This document shows positions 1 through 10,241 of a DNA stretch of 64,000 nt, piece by piece. Location of the stretch: positions 1,178,001 through 1,242,000 of the forward strand of contig CP042279.1 of NCBI GenBank assembly GCA_007858575.1, in the 5' to 3' direction. Under the pieces are notes generated by a model. That model ran no database searches, had not been told where the DNA came from, and was given only the letters and a program-made list of their open reading frames with translations. The DNA is from Streptomyces sp. WAC08241 (GTDB lineage Bacteria > Actinomycetota > Actinomycetes > Streptomycetales > Streptomycetaceae). The position numbers and the translations under genes are program-made. Position 1 is the first letter of the stretch. Each line of letters starts with the position of its first letter.

Positions 1-2405
1 CTCGACGATCCGGTTGGCCATCACCTCGTTGCCCCGCTCGTACCCCCTTGGAGTGCCAGATCGTCGCGCAGCAGGTGCCGGCCACGTCGTCCGGGATCCA
101 CACCGGTCGCCCGGCCCGCGCCGACACCGCGACGACGGCCTCGGGGAGCGAGGGCCCGGCCTCGCCGTCCGGTTCGCCGAAGATCCGGTTCACACAGGCC
201 GGGTAGTAGACGGCGGACGCCGCCGGGCGGTGGGTGCGGGCAGCCGCCGCCGCGCCGCGCCGGGGATCTCCGGCAGCCACTCCGGTACGAGGTCGGGCGG
301 ACCGCCCTGCGGGCGAGGGCGGTCACCGACTCCGCGGCCCGGTCGCCGAGCCGGTCGGCGGCGGCGACCGCGAGCCGCGCGGAGGCCTCCACGGCCCGGA
401 AGTTCTTCGCGGTCAGGGCGGCGATCCGCTCCTCGCGCGGCGAGTGCCGCTCGTGCCGGAACTCCTTCATCAGGGCGCCCGTGTCGATGCCGACCGGGCA
501 GGCGAGCGCGCACGTGGAGTCGCCGGCGCAGGTGTCGACGGCGTCGTAGCCGTACTCCTCCAGGAGGCGGGTCTCGACCGGCGAGCCGTCGTTCTGCCGG
601 AGCATCTCCCGGCGCAGCACGATCCGCTGGCGCGGCGTGGTCGTCAGGTCGTGGCTGGGGCAGGTCGGTTCGCAGAAGCCGCACTCGATGCAGGGGTCGG
701 CGATCCGCTCCACGGCCGGGATCGTCTTCAGGCCGCGCAGATGGGCCTGCGGGTCGCGGTCCAGGATGACCCGCGGGGCCAGCACACCGGCCGGGTCGAA
801 GGCCTCCTTGATCCGCCACATCAGCTCGGTCGCCCGCGTCCCCCACTCCAGCTCCAGGAAGGGCGCGATGTTGCGGCCGGTGGCGTGCTCGGCCTTCAGG
901 GAGCCGTCGAAGCGCTCCACGGTCAGCTTGCAGAACTCGTCCATGAAGGCCGCGTACCGCTCGACGTCCGAGGGGTCGGCCGCGTCGAAGGCGAGCAGGA
1001 AGTGCAGGTTGCCGTGGGCCGCGTGGCCGGCCACGGCCGCGTCGAAGCCGTGCTGCTCCTGGAGGTCGAGCAGCGCGGCGCAGGCCTCCGCGAGCCGGGC
1101 CGGCGGCACCGCGAAGTCCTCGGTGATCAGGGTCGTGCCGGAGGGGCGCGAGCCGCCGACCGCCGTCACGAACGCCTTGCGGGCCCTCCAGTAGCCGCCG
1201 ATCCGCTTCGGGTCGCGGGTGAACGCGTTCTCCACGGACGCCACCGGGGCGACGAGGCCGAGCCCGGCGAGGACCCCGTCCGCCGCCCGCTCGTACGCCT
1301 CCAGGGCGGCCGGGTCCGGGGCCCGGAACTCGACCAGGAGCGCCGTGGTGTCCTTGGGCAGCTCGGCCCAGTCGGCGGGCACGCCCGCCACGCTGACCGA
1401 GGCCCGCAGCGTGTTGCCGTCCATCAGCTCGACGGCGATCGCCCCGGCGTCGTTGAACAGCGGCACGGCGCGGCGGCGGCCGGCAGCGAGGGAAGAAGAG
1501 CAGCGCCGTGGAGACCTCGCGGTCCAGCGGCAGGGTGTCGAAGACGACCTCGGAGAGGAAGCCGAGGGTGCCTTCGGAGCCCACCATGAGGCCCTGTAGG
1601 ATCTCGACGGGCGTGTCCCCGTCGAGGAAGGCGTCGAGCCGGTAGCCGTTGGTGTTCTTGAGGGTGTACTTGGCGCGGATGCGGGCGGTCAGCTCGGCGT
1701 CGGCCTCGATCTCGGCCTTCAGCGCGAGCAGCTCCGCGCAGAGCGCCGGTTCGGCGCGCGCCAGCTCCTGGTCGGCGGCCGGGTCGGCGGTGTCGACCAC
1801 GGTGCCGCTCGGCAGGACGGCGGTGAGCGAGGCGACCGTCCGGTAGGAGTTGCGGGTCGTGCCGGCCGTCATGCCCGAGGCGTTGTTGGCGACGACCCCG
1901 CCGATCGTGCAGGCGATCGCGCTGGCGGGGTCGGGGCCGAGGATCCGCCCGTGGGGGCGAGCGCCGCGTTGGCCCGCACGACGGTGGTGCCGGGGCGGAT
2001 CCGGGCGCGGGCGCCGCCGTCCAGGACCTCGACGCCGGCCCAGTGGCGGCGCACGTCCACGAGGACGTCCTCGCCCTGCGCCTGCCCGTTGAGACTGGTC
2101 CCGGCGGCCCGGAAGACGACCTCGCGGCCCTTGCCGTGGGCGTAGGACAGGACGGCGGAGACGTCGTCGATGTCCTCGGCGACCACGACGACCTGCGGGA
2201 CGAAGCGGTAGGGGCTCGCGTCCGAGGCGTAGCGGACGAGGTCGGAGATCCTCCCGAGCACCTTTCCGGGGCCGAGGATCCCGGTCAGCTCCTCGCGCAG
2301 CCGGCGCGAGGTCCCCTTGGCGTGCAGATCCGGGACCCGGTCCGGGGCCGGGGTCCGCTCCCGGCCGGGACGGAGGGCCTGCGGGTCCGGTTCCAGCAGC
2401 GGCAT
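1..2405 (-). CDS. FAD-binding and (Fe-S)-binding oxidoreductase (D-lactate/glycolate dehydrogenase type), partial, frameshifted
   Basis: A fused flavin dehydrogenase plus Fe-S subunit, likely oxidising a 2-hydroxyacid such as D-lactate and passing electrons to the respiratory chain. Read across frames: an N-terminal FAD_binding_4 domain (about residues 40-280, with VFRAAGTSLNGQAQGEDV and MTAGTTRNSYRTV), an FAD-oxidase C domain containing GHAAHGNLHFLLAF, then a 4Fe-4S motif CIECGFCEPTCPS, a second cluster region DTCAGDSTCALACPVG, and the start of a CCG domain (YYPACVNRIFG, GTCCATIWHSKG). Length and order match the roughly 950-residue Dld/GlcDF fusion family. Frameshifts lie near 1950, 1480, 290, 200 and 50, and the C-terminus runs off the left edge. 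The ATG at 2405 is the first start of the conserved frame. The MarR gene lies 39 nt upstream on the same strand and may share its transcript. The substrate is inferred from the family only. Confidence 0.85.
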
Positions 2406-2444
2406 GTCACGGCTCCCCTTCGGCGCGATCCCGTCCCCGAGGGG

Positions 2445-2966
2445 TCAGCAGCCGCCCTCCGGGCCGGGGTCGACCAGGGCGGTCAGCAGGCCTCCGAGCA
2501 CCTCGCGCTGTTCGGCGGTCAATGGGGCAAGGATGTCCTCTGCGGCCGCCCGGCGCGCGCTGCGCAGCTCCCGCAGTGGCGCGGCCCGCGTCGGTGAGCT
2601 CGATCCGGATCACGCGGCGGTTGTCCGGATCGGGCGCCCTGCGCACCCGGCCGGCCGCCTCCAGGCCGTCGACGAGGCTGGTCACCGCCCTGGGGACGAC
2701 CTCCAGGCGGGCCGCGAGGTCGGCCATCCGGGGCGGCTCCCCGAAGGCCGCGACCGTGCGCAGGAGCCGGGACTGCGCGGGGTGATGCCGACCGGCTCCA
2801 GGTGGCGCTTCTGGATGCGGTGCAGCCGGCGGGTGAGCCGGAGCAACTGCTCGGCGAGGAGTCCGTCGGCGTCGGATGCGCCCGGCCCGCCCACACGGCC
2901 TGGGGCGCCCTCCCCGCCCGTGCGGCCGAGGGCGTCCGGATCGCTCGTGCGGTCGGTAGTGCTCAT
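2445..2966 (-). CDS. MarR family transcriptional regulator, frameshifted
   Basis: A winged-helix DNA-binding repressor of about 170 residues. The reconstructed protein has a charged N-terminal tail, LLAEQLLRLTRRLHRIQKRH, then the wHTH (PPRMADLAARLEVVPRAVT, LVDGLEAAGRVRRAPDPDNR, VIRIELTDAG) and a C-terminal dimer helix ending LTALVDPGPEGGC. The DNRR-x-I-x-L-T wing is diagnostic of MarR. Frameshifts fall near 2780 and 2590. The ATG at 2966 is preceded by TATTGT only 7 nt upstream, so the transcript may be leaderless. The gene is divergent from an ABC exporter and the short intergenic space carries a good palindrome, so it probably controls both itself and the exporter. The ligand is unknown. 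Confidence 0.85.
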
Positions 2967-2994
2967 GACGGGAACAATATCAGGACCCCGTTCA

Positions 2995-3024
2995 TTGTGA
3001 GTATAGGTAACAGTGACCTATGCT
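2995..3024 (+). promoter_or_regulatory. MarR-type operator inside the exporter promoter
   Basis: ATAGGTAACAGTGACCTAT (3003-3021) is a 19-bp inverted repeat centred on 3012, with eight of nine arm positions pairing. A promoter-like pair, TTGTGA (2995-3000) and TATGCT (3019-3024) with an 18-bp spacer, brackets it. A repressor bound here would block RNA polymerase. Placement between marR and the exporter fits the usual MarR autoregulation design. The operator role is inferred. Confidence 0.55.
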
Positions 3025-3078
3025 CTGATCGACACCGAGACCTCCGAAGGAGCCCATGCGCCCCCGAGAACAGTCCGA

Positions 3079-4902
3079 ATGGACGCCCCGCCCCGTGACC
3101 CCGGAGAACCGAAGGAGCCCGCCCAGGTGCGGCGCATCCTGCGGCTCTTCCGCCCCTACCGCGCGCGCCTGGCGCTCGTCGGCCTCCTGGTCGGCGCCGC
3201 CTCGCTCGTCTCGGTCGCCTCGCCGTTCCTGCTCAGGGAGATCCTGGACGTCGCGATCCCCGGGGCCGCACCGGGCTGCTCAGCCTGCTCGCCCTCGGCA
3301 TGATCGTCACCGCCGTCCTGACCAGCGTCTTCGGCGTGCTCCAGACCCTGATCTCGACCACCGTCGGCCAGCGCGTCATGCACGACCTGCGCACCGCGGT
3401 CTACGAGCAGCTCCAGCGGATGCCGCTCGCCTTCTTCACGCGCACGCGCACCGGCGAGGTCCAGTCCCGCATCGCCAACGACATCGGCGGCATGCAGGCG
3501 ACCGTCACCTCCACGGCCACCTCCCTCGTCTCCAACCTCACCGCCGTCGTCGCGACCGTCGTCGCCATGCTCGCCCTCGACTGGCGCCTCACCCTCGTCT
3601 CGCTGCTCCTGCTGCCGGTCTTCGTCTGGATCAGCCGCCGCGTCGGCCGCGAGCGCAAGCGGATCACCACCCAGCGCCAGAAGCAGATGGCCGCCATGGC
3701 CGCGACCGTCACCGAGTCCCTCTCGGTCAGCGGCATCCTGCTCGGCCGCACCATGGGCCGCGCCGACTCGCTGACCCGGTCCTTCGCCGAGGAGTCCGAG
3801 CGCCTGGTCGACCTGGAGGTGCGCTCTCCATGGCCGGACGGTGGCGGATGTCCACCATCGGCATCGTCATGGCCGCCATGCCCGCCCTGATCTACTGGGC
3901 CGCCGGCCTGGCGACCGGATCGGCCGGCACCGCCATCTCCCTCGGCACCCTCGTCGCCTTCGTCTCGCTCCAGCAGGGCCTCTTCCGGCCCGCCGTCAGC
4001 CTGCTCTCCACCGGCGTGCAGATGCAGACCTCCCTCGCGCTCTTCCAGCGCATCTTCGAGTACCTCGACCTGCCCGTCGACATCACCGAGCCCGCCGAGC
4101 CGGTCCGGCTGCCGGCGGTCCGCGGCGAGGTCGCCTTCGAGAAGGTCGGGTTCCGGTACGACCCCGGGGCCCCCGGCCGCCCGACCCTGGACGCCGTCGA
4201 CCTGACCGTCCCCGCCGGCGGCAGCCTGGCCGTCGTCGGCCCGACCGGCTCCGGCAAGTCCACCCTCAGCTACCTGGTGCCCCGGCTGTACGACGTCACC
4301 GAAGGGCGCGTCACCCTCGACGGGGTCGACGTGCGCGACCTGGACTTCGACACCCTCGCCCGCGCGGTCGGCGTCGTCTCGCAGGAGACGTACCTCTTCC
4401 ACGCCTCCGTCGCCGACAACCTCCGCTTCGCCAAGCCGGACGCCACCGACGAGGAGATCGAGGCCGCCGCCCGCGCCGCCCAGATCCACGACCACATCGC
4501 CTCGCTCCCCGACGGCTACGACACCCTGGTCGGCGAGCGCGGCTACCGCTTCTCGGGCGGCGAGAAGCAGCGCCTCGCCATCGCGCGCACCATCCTGCGC
4601 GACCCGCCCGTGCTGATCCTCGACGAGGCGACCAGCGCCCTGGACACCCGCACCGAGCACGCCGTGCAGCGGGCCATCGACGCCCTGTCGGCCGGCCGCA
4701 CCACGATCACCATCGCCCACCGGCTCTCCACCGTCCGCGACGCCGACCAGATCGTCGTCCTGGAGGAGGGGCGGATAGCCGAGCGCGGGACGCACGAGGA
4801 ACTGCTCGCCCGGGACGGGCGGTACGCCGCCCTGGTCCGCCGGGACGGCGCCACGCCCCCGGAGGACGAATCGGTGGGGCGGCCGTCTCCGGGACCGCGT
4901 GA
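3079..4902 (+). CDS. ABC transporter, fused permease-ATPase (exporter), frameshifted
   Basis: A half-size ABC exporter of about 600 residues that works as a dimer in the membrane. The N-terminal six-helix domain includes LALVGLLVGAASLVSVASPF and LRTAVYEQLQRMPLAFFTR followed by RTGEVQSRI. The C-terminal ATPase shows Walker A GPTGSGKST, Q-loop VSQETYLF, signature FSGGEKQRLAIAR, Walker B LILDEATSALD and H-loop IAHRLSTVRDADQI. Frameshifts are near 3275, 3825 and the 3' end; the natural stop is probably 4902, because the current frame runs on to 4984 with arginine-rich shadow sequence. Start choice is uncertain: the GTG at 3013 lies inside the operator, the ATG at 3056 has a good GGAG but is out of frame, and the ATG at 3079 is in frame. 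The divergent MarR gene suggests drug or toxin efflux; the substrate is not shown. Confidence 0.85.
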
Positions 4903-4945
4903 GCGTTCCGGAAGACGGCGCCCGGCCGCCGTACGGGGGCCGTCG

Positions 4946-4973
4946 CGTGCGGGGTTCCCCGGATTCCCGCACG
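4946..4973 (+). terminator. Putative hairpin terminator after the exporter
   Basis: CGTGCGGG (4946-4953) and CCCGCACG (4966-4973) pair perfectly over 8 bp with a 12-nt loop, just before mltG. There is no T tract, as is common in Streptomyces. Confidence 0.4.
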
Positions 4974-4993
4974 GGCCGGGTTAGCGTGCGCCC

Positions 4994-5870
4994 ATGACGT
5001 ACCGGCCGACACCGTACGCACCCCCGCACCCTTCCCGCCCTCCCCGGCCGCCCCGCCGCCCCCGCCTCACCCGGCGCGGGTGGCTGGTGCTCCTCCTCGG
5101 GGCGTCCTCGCCGCGGCCGCCGCGGTCACCGTCGCCCTGCTGCTCGCCCACGACGAGCGGCCGGCCGCCGAGCGGCCCCGTCCCCTGCTCGTCCCGGAGG
5201 GCTGGCGCTCGGCCCAGGTCTACACGGCCGTCGACCGGGCGCTCGGACTCCCCGCGGGAGCCGCCCGGAAGGCCGCGACCGCCCCCGCCGCCCTCCCGCT
5301 GCCCGCCGAGGCCCGCGGCAACCCCGAGGGCTACCTCTTCCCCGCCACCTATCCGGTCCTCTCCACCACCGCCCCGGAGGGCCTGCTGCGCTTCATGGTG
5401 GACACGGCCGGAAAGCGGTTCGGCACCCCGGAGATCGCCGAGGGCGCCCGGTCCCACGGAATGAGCGTGTACGAGACGGTGATCGCCGCCAGCATCGTCC
5501 AGGCCGAGGCCGACAACCCGGACGACATGGCCAAGGTCGCCCGGGTCGTCCACAACCGGCTCGCCCGGGGCATGGCCCTCCAGATGGACTCGACCCTCAA
5601 CTACGCCCTGGGCCGCAGCACCGTGGACACCACCCACGAGGACACCCGCTCCACCAGCCCGTACAACACCTACGCGCGCAAGGGCCTGCCGCCGACCCCC
5701 ATCGGCAACCCGGGGACCAGGCCCTGGAGGCGGTGGTCCGCCCGGCGGACGGGGACTGGCTCTACTTCGTCACGGTGGCCCCGGGCGACACCCGCTTCAC
5801 CGCCGACTACGCCTCCCACCGGGCGAACGTGGCCGAGTTCAACGCCAACAGGAGGGCGGGGAAGTCCTGA
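4994..5870 (+). CDS. mltG: Endolytic transglycosylase MltG (YceG-like), frameshifted
   Basis: A membrane-anchored lytic transglycosylase that cuts nascent peptidoglycan glycan strands. The start is a proline/arginine-rich cytoplasmic tail, then one membrane helix (around AAAAVTVALLLAHD), a LysM-like segment (LLVPEGWRSAQVYTAVDRAL), the LPAEARGNPEGYLFPATYPV motif and the YceG catalytic core ETVIAASIVQAEADNPDDM, with KVARVVHNRLARGMALQMDS, YNTYARKGLPPTPIGNPG and, after a frameshift, WLYFVTVAPGDTRF. It is shorter than vegetative MltG (about 290 residues against 340 or more), so it may be an accessory paralogue. In the ASIV motif the residue after V is Q where many homologues have E; the second acidic residue is kept. 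Frameshifts are near 5100 and 5720. Confidence 0.85.
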
Positions 5871-5921
5871 GGCGGCGGGAACGGGGCGGTCCGCCGGGGC
5901 GGGTCGCCCCGTGGGGGCGGG

Positions 5922-7072
5922 TCAGCCCGCGGGAACGGCGGCCCGGTCCTGCTCCCGGTCCTGCTCCCGGCCCTCCTCGCGTTCCTTCTCGCGGCGCAGG
6001 AGCCGGCGGACGTCGGAGACCGCCGCGCGTCCGGCCCGGTTGGCGCCGATCGTCGAGGCCGAGGGCCGTAGCCCACGAGGTGGACGCGCTCGTCCCGCAC
6101 CGCGCGCGTGCCTCCACCCGGATGCCGCCGCCCGGCTCCCGCAGCCGCAGCGGGGTCAGGTGGTCGATCGCCGCCCGGAAGCCGGTCGCCCACAGGATCA
6201 CGTCCACGTCGACGTTCCGGCCGTCGTTCCAGGCCACCCCGGTCGGGGTGATCCGGTCGAACATCGGGAGCCGGTCCAGGACCCCGCGCGCGTGCCGCCC
6301 GGATCGCGTCGTTGAGAGGGAGGCCGGTGACCGAGACGACGCTCTGCGGCGGCAGCCCGCGCCGCACCCGCTCCTCGACGAGCGCGACGGCCGCGCGGCC
6401 CTCCGCCTCGCCGAACGGGCCCTCCCGGAAGACGGGCTCGCGCCGGGTCACCCAGAAGGTGTCGGCGGCGACCTCGGCGATCTCCATCAGGTGCTGGGTG
6501 CCGGAGGCCCCGCCGCCCACCACGAGCACCCGCCGCCCGGCGAACTCCTCCGGACCCGGGTATCCGGCCGTGTGCAGTTGGCGGCCCCGGAAGGTCTCCT
6601 GGCCCGGGTAGCGCGGCCAGAAGGGGCGGTCCCAGGTGCCGGTGGCGTTGATCAGGGCCCGGGTCGCGTAAGAGCCCTCCGAGGTCTCGACCCAGAGCCG
6701 GCCGCCCTCGCCCTCCCGGACGGCGGTCACGTCCACGGGCCGGTGGACCCGCAGGCCGAAGGTCCGCTCGTAGGCGTCGAAGTAGCCGCCGATCACCTCG
6801 GAGGAGGGACGCGCGGGGTCCGCGCCGGTCAGCTCCATCCCGGGCAGCGCGTGCATGCCGTGGACCTTGCCGTACGTGAGGGAGGGCCACCGGAACTGCC
6901 AGGCGCCGCCCGGGCGCGGGGCGTGGTCGAGGACGACGAAGTCCCGGTCCGGCTCCAGGCCGGTGCGCCGCAGGTGGAAGGCGGCGGACAGGCCCGCCTG
7001 CCCGGCGCCGGTCACGACGACGTCCACCGCGCGCGCTTCCCCGGCCGCCTCTTCCCTCACGAAATCGTTCAC
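5922..7072 (-). CDS. Flavin-containing monooxygenase-like FAD/NAD(P) oxidoreductase, frameshifted
   Basis: A two-dinucleotide-fold flavoprotein of about 380 residues. The FAD fold is near the N-terminus ([17 protein letters not shown]), the NAD(P) fold is in the middle ([17 protein letters not shown]), and an ATG motif lies late ([16 protein letters not shown]). This order matches bacterial FMO/YwrO-CzcO-like oxidoreductases; the substrate is unknown. GTG at 7072 is the first start of the FAD-fold frame (VNDFVREEA). Frameshifts lie near 6280 and 6070, and the C-terminus (about HLVGYG onward) must be read in a third frame to the stop at 5922. It is co-oriented with the upstream sulfonate operon but separated from it by a strong hairpin, so it probably has its own transcript. 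Confidence 0.8.
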
Positions 7073-7084
7073 GCTTCTACCAAC

Positions 7085-7120
7085 CGGGGCGGGGTGCGGA
7101 TCTTCCCGCACCCCGCCCCG
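7085..7120 (-). terminator. Strong terminator hairpin ending the sulfonate operon
   Basis: A perfect 15-bp GC stem (7085-7099 with 7106-7120) around the 6-nt loop ATCTTC. It lies between the stop of the LLM monooxygenase gene and the start of the FMO-like gene. Confidence 0.75.
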
Positions 7121-7130
7121 CCGGCGGCTC

Positions 7131-8340
7131 CTACCGGCCGCCCGGCACCAGCAGCGGGCGCCGCCCGGGGCCGAGGCCGGGCGCCCGTTCGCCGCCGGGA
7201 CGCCGAGGAGCGGGGAGGGCGGGGAGCGGGCAGCAGCCCGCGCGCCGCCAGCTCCGGCGTCACGCCCTCGCCGAACCAGTACGCCTCCTCCAGGTGCGGG
7301 TAGCCCGACAGCACGAAGTGCTCCACCCCGAGGTCGTGGTACTCCTCGATCCGGTCCGCGACGTCGGCGTGGCTGCCGACGAGCGCGGTCCCGGCCCCGC
7401 CGCGCACCAGCCCCACGCCCGCCCACAGGTTCGGCGAGATCTCCAGGCGCTCGCGGTCCAGCGAACCGCCCCGGTGCAGCGCCAGCATCCGCTGCTGGCC
7501 GACCGACTCGCTGCGGCCGAGGAGCTCCTGCGCGGCGGCGACCGTCTCGTCGTCCAGGTCGGAGAGCAGTCGGTCGGCGGTCGCCCACGCCTCGCGGGCC
7601 GAGTCCCGGGAGATGGTGTGCAGCCGGATGCCGAACCGGACCGTCCGGCCGCGCTCCTCCGCGAGCCGCCGGATCCAGTCGATCTTCTCCTTCACCTGCC
7701 ACGGCGGCTCGCCCCACGTCAGGTACACGTCGGCGTGCTCCGCCGCCACCGGCCCGGCCGCCTCGGACGAGCCGCCGAAGAAGATCTCGGGCAGCGGGTC
7801 CGGCGGAAGGGCCGTGAGCCCGCCCTCGACGTGGAAGTGCTCGCCCTCGAAGTCGTACGGCCGTCCGCTCCACACGCCCCGCACCACCGAGAGGAACTCG
7901 GCCGTGCGCGCGTACCGCCGGTCGTGGTCCAGGTGGTCGCCGAAGCGGCGCTGCTCGGCCGAGTCGCCGCCGGTCACCACGTTGAGGAGGAGCCGGCCCC
8001 GGGTGATCCGCTGGTACGTGGACGCCATCTGGGCCGCGAGCACCGGCGAGATCACCCCCGGCCGGAACGCCACCAGGAACTTCAGGCGCTCGGTGTGCTG
8101 GGCGAGGGCGACCGTGGTCAGCCAGGCGTCCTCGCACCACGTGCCGGTCGGGGTCAGCACCGCCTCGAAGCCCAACTGCTCGGCCGCCTTGGCGATCTGG
8201 ACCAGATAGTCGATGTCGGGCGCGCGCACCCCGGACACGGTCCGGTTCCGGGTGATCCCGCCGTCCGTGTAGGCGTGCCGGTCGACGAGGGTCCGGCCGT
8301 CGCCGCCGGTCGGCAGGAACCAGTGCAGATGGACGCTCAT
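7131..8340 (-). CDS. FMNH2-dependent LLM-class monooxygenase (alkanesulfonate monooxygenase SsuD type)
   Basis: A TIM-barrel flavin-dependent oxygenase of about 380 residues. SsuD-type enzymes desulfonate alkanesulfonates with FMNH2 and O2, releasing sulfite. Family signatures are [72 protein letters not shown] and [12 protein letters not shown]. The ATG at 8340 overlaps the stop of the binding-protein gene by one base (TGATG), so translation is coupled. The frame is open to 7069, but a frameshift close to the C-terminus probably hides the natural stop TAG at 7131 (reading [10 protein letters not shown]). Context with an SsuABC-type transporter supports use of organosulfonates as a sulfur source. 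No reductase is encoded here; a flavin reductase gene with the same kind of leader lies at 53.2 kb. Confidence 0.88.
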
Positions 8341-9369
8341 CAGGAGGCCTTTCCGCAGCTGCGCGCCGCGGTGGTCGACGGCGGCAGGTCCTTGTTGAAA
8401 CGGGTGTCCACGTAGTCCGCGAAGCGGAACTTCCGCGGGATCAGCTTGAGTTCGGCGAAGGTGTCGGCGATCTTCTGCTCGGAGGCGATGGCCGCCTCGT
8501 CGAGGGCGACGGGGACGCGAGTGCCGTTGCTGCGCTTCACGGAGGCCAGGGCCACCTCGTACGGCAGGCCGGTCTCTTCGCCCACGCCTTCGCCCAGACC
8601 TCCGGGTGCTCGTACACCCAGTCCTGGGCGCGGCGCAGCCGCTCGACGAAGTCCCCGATGGCCTTCGCCTTCTCCTCGTCGGCGAGCGCCGAGGGGAGGC
8701 GACCTGGAAGTTGAGGCCGTTGACGGACCCGCGCCCGTCGGTGAGGACCCGGCCCTTCCCGCTGAGCAGGACCTGCGAGGTGTACGGGTCCCAGACGGCC
8801 CAGGCGTCCACCTTGCCGGTGGTGAACGCGGCCAGCGCGTCGGCGGGCTGGAGCAGGGTGACCCGGACGTCGGACGGCTTCAGACCGGCCTTCGCGAGCG
8901 CGGCGACGAGCTGGAAGTGGGCGGAGCTGCCCTGGGCGACGGCGACCTTCCTGCCCTTCAGGTCGCGCGCGGTGCGCAGCGGCGAGTCCTCGGGCACGAG
9001 GATCGCCTCGCCTGCCGGGTCACCGTGGCTCGCGGCGACCACGGTGATCTTCGAGCCGGCGCCGGCGGCGAAGACGGGCGGGGTGTTGCCGACGGAACCG
9101 ATGTCGACGGCCTTCGCGTTCACCGCCTCCAGGAGGGGCGGGCCGGAGGTGAACGTCGACCAGGTGACGCGGTACGGCAGGTCGTCGAGTTCGCCGGCGG
9201 CGCGCAGCAGGGCCTCGGCACCGCCCTTCTGGTCACCGACGTTCAGGACGAGGGAGCCCTTGCCGTCGGAGTTCGAGGACTCGCCGGCCGCGGAGGCGCC
9301 GGAGCAGGCGGAGGCGAGGAGCGCCAGCGGCAGGAGCAGGGCGGCGAGGGACGGACGGAAGGACTTCAC
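8340..9369 (-). CDS. Aliphatic sulfonate ABC transporter substrate-binding lipoprotein, frameshifted
   Basis: An extracytoplasmic solute-binding protein of the NitT/TauT/SsuA family. The signal peptide [20 protein letters not shown] ends in a lipobox-like cysteine. Then follow [60 protein letters not shown] and [20 protein letters not shown], all typical of SsuA. A frameshift near 8700 moves the C-terminal third into the frame ending [11 protein letters not shown]. The GTG at 9369 begins the signal peptide. The gene is third in the operon after permease and ATPase, and its stop overlaps the monooxygenase start. Confidence 0.9.
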
Positions 9370-9511
9370 GGAACTCTCTTCTCGGAAGGGCGTACGGGGA
9401 TCGGGGCGAGGGCGAGGGCGAGGGTGTGTGCGGGTACGGGGGCGCGCGCGGAGACGGGGCGTATACGGGGGCGGGGCGTGCGCGGAGAAGGGGCATGTAC
9501 GGGAGCGGGGC

Positions 9512-10241
9512 TCAGGCCGCCTTCCCGGCGGCCTCCCCTCCTCGACGCCGAGTTCGGCGAGCAGGCGGGTGCGGAGCGCGGCGAGCGCGGGGTCGCCGGG
9601 GAGCGGGGCCGGTCGAGGTCGACGGCGGTGTCGTACGCGATGACCCCGTCCCGCATCACCAGGGCGCGGTCCGCGAGCAGCAGCGCCTCGTCCACGTCGT
9701 GGGTGACGAGCAGGACCGTGCAGCCGCGCCGCTGCCACAGCTCGGCCACCAGGCGCTGCGCCTTGATCCGGGTGAGCGCGTCGAGCGCGCCGAACGGCTC
9801 GTCGAGCAGCAGCAGGTCCGGGTCCCGTACCAACGCCCTGGCGAGGGAGGCGCGTTGGGCCTCGCCGCCGGAGAGGGTCTTCGGCCAGGCGCCCGAGCGC
9901 TCGCCGAGGCCCACCTCGGCCAGGGCCTTCTCCGCGACCGCCCGGTCCGGCTTGCCCGGCAGGCCGAGCAGCACGTTGCGCCAGACCCTCTTCCAGGGCA
10001 TGAGGCGCGGCGCCTGGAAGGCGACGGCGCGGCGGCGCGGGACCAGGACGGTGCCGGACACCTCCCGGTCGAGTCCGGCCAGGACGCGCAGCAGCGTGGA
10101 CTTGCCGCAGCCGCTGTGCCCGAGCAACGCGGTGAACTGCCCGGCGTGCAGGGTCAGGTCGAGCCCGTCGACCACGGGGCGCCCGTCGAAGGAGCGGGTG
10201 AGGTCCCGGACGGTCACTGCCCGGTGAAGGTCGGTCGCCAT
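9512..10241 (-). CDS. Sulfonate/nitrate-type ABC transporter ATP-binding protein, 3' frameshift
   Basis: The cytoplasmic ATPase of an SsuABC/TauABC importer, about 240 residues. Walker A is [21 protein letters not shown]-loop [13 protein letters not shown], signature [16 protein letters not shown], Walker [17 protein letters not shown] and H-loop [14 protein letters not shown]. The ATG at 10241 sits 28 nt inside the permease gene. Frameshifts near 9620 and 9530 hide the natural stop; the best reading ends ELGVEE..EAAGKAA at 9512, where the stop also forms part of a small hairpin (AGGCCGCC 9514-9521 with GGCGGCCT 9527-9534). The 140 nt downstream is low-complexity G-rich sequence before the binding-protein start. 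Confidence 0.9.

Noticed and set aside
3401..5029. 542-codon antisense ORF over the ABC exporter
   Set aside because: A Gly/Asp/Val-rich shadow of the exporter with no start context or recognised motif.
7069..9738. An 889-codon open frame that would fuse the ATPase tail, binding lipoprotein and LLM monooxygenase
   Set aside because: It arises because frameshifts remove the natural stops. The binding protein has its own signal peptide start and its stop overlaps the monooxygenase ATG.
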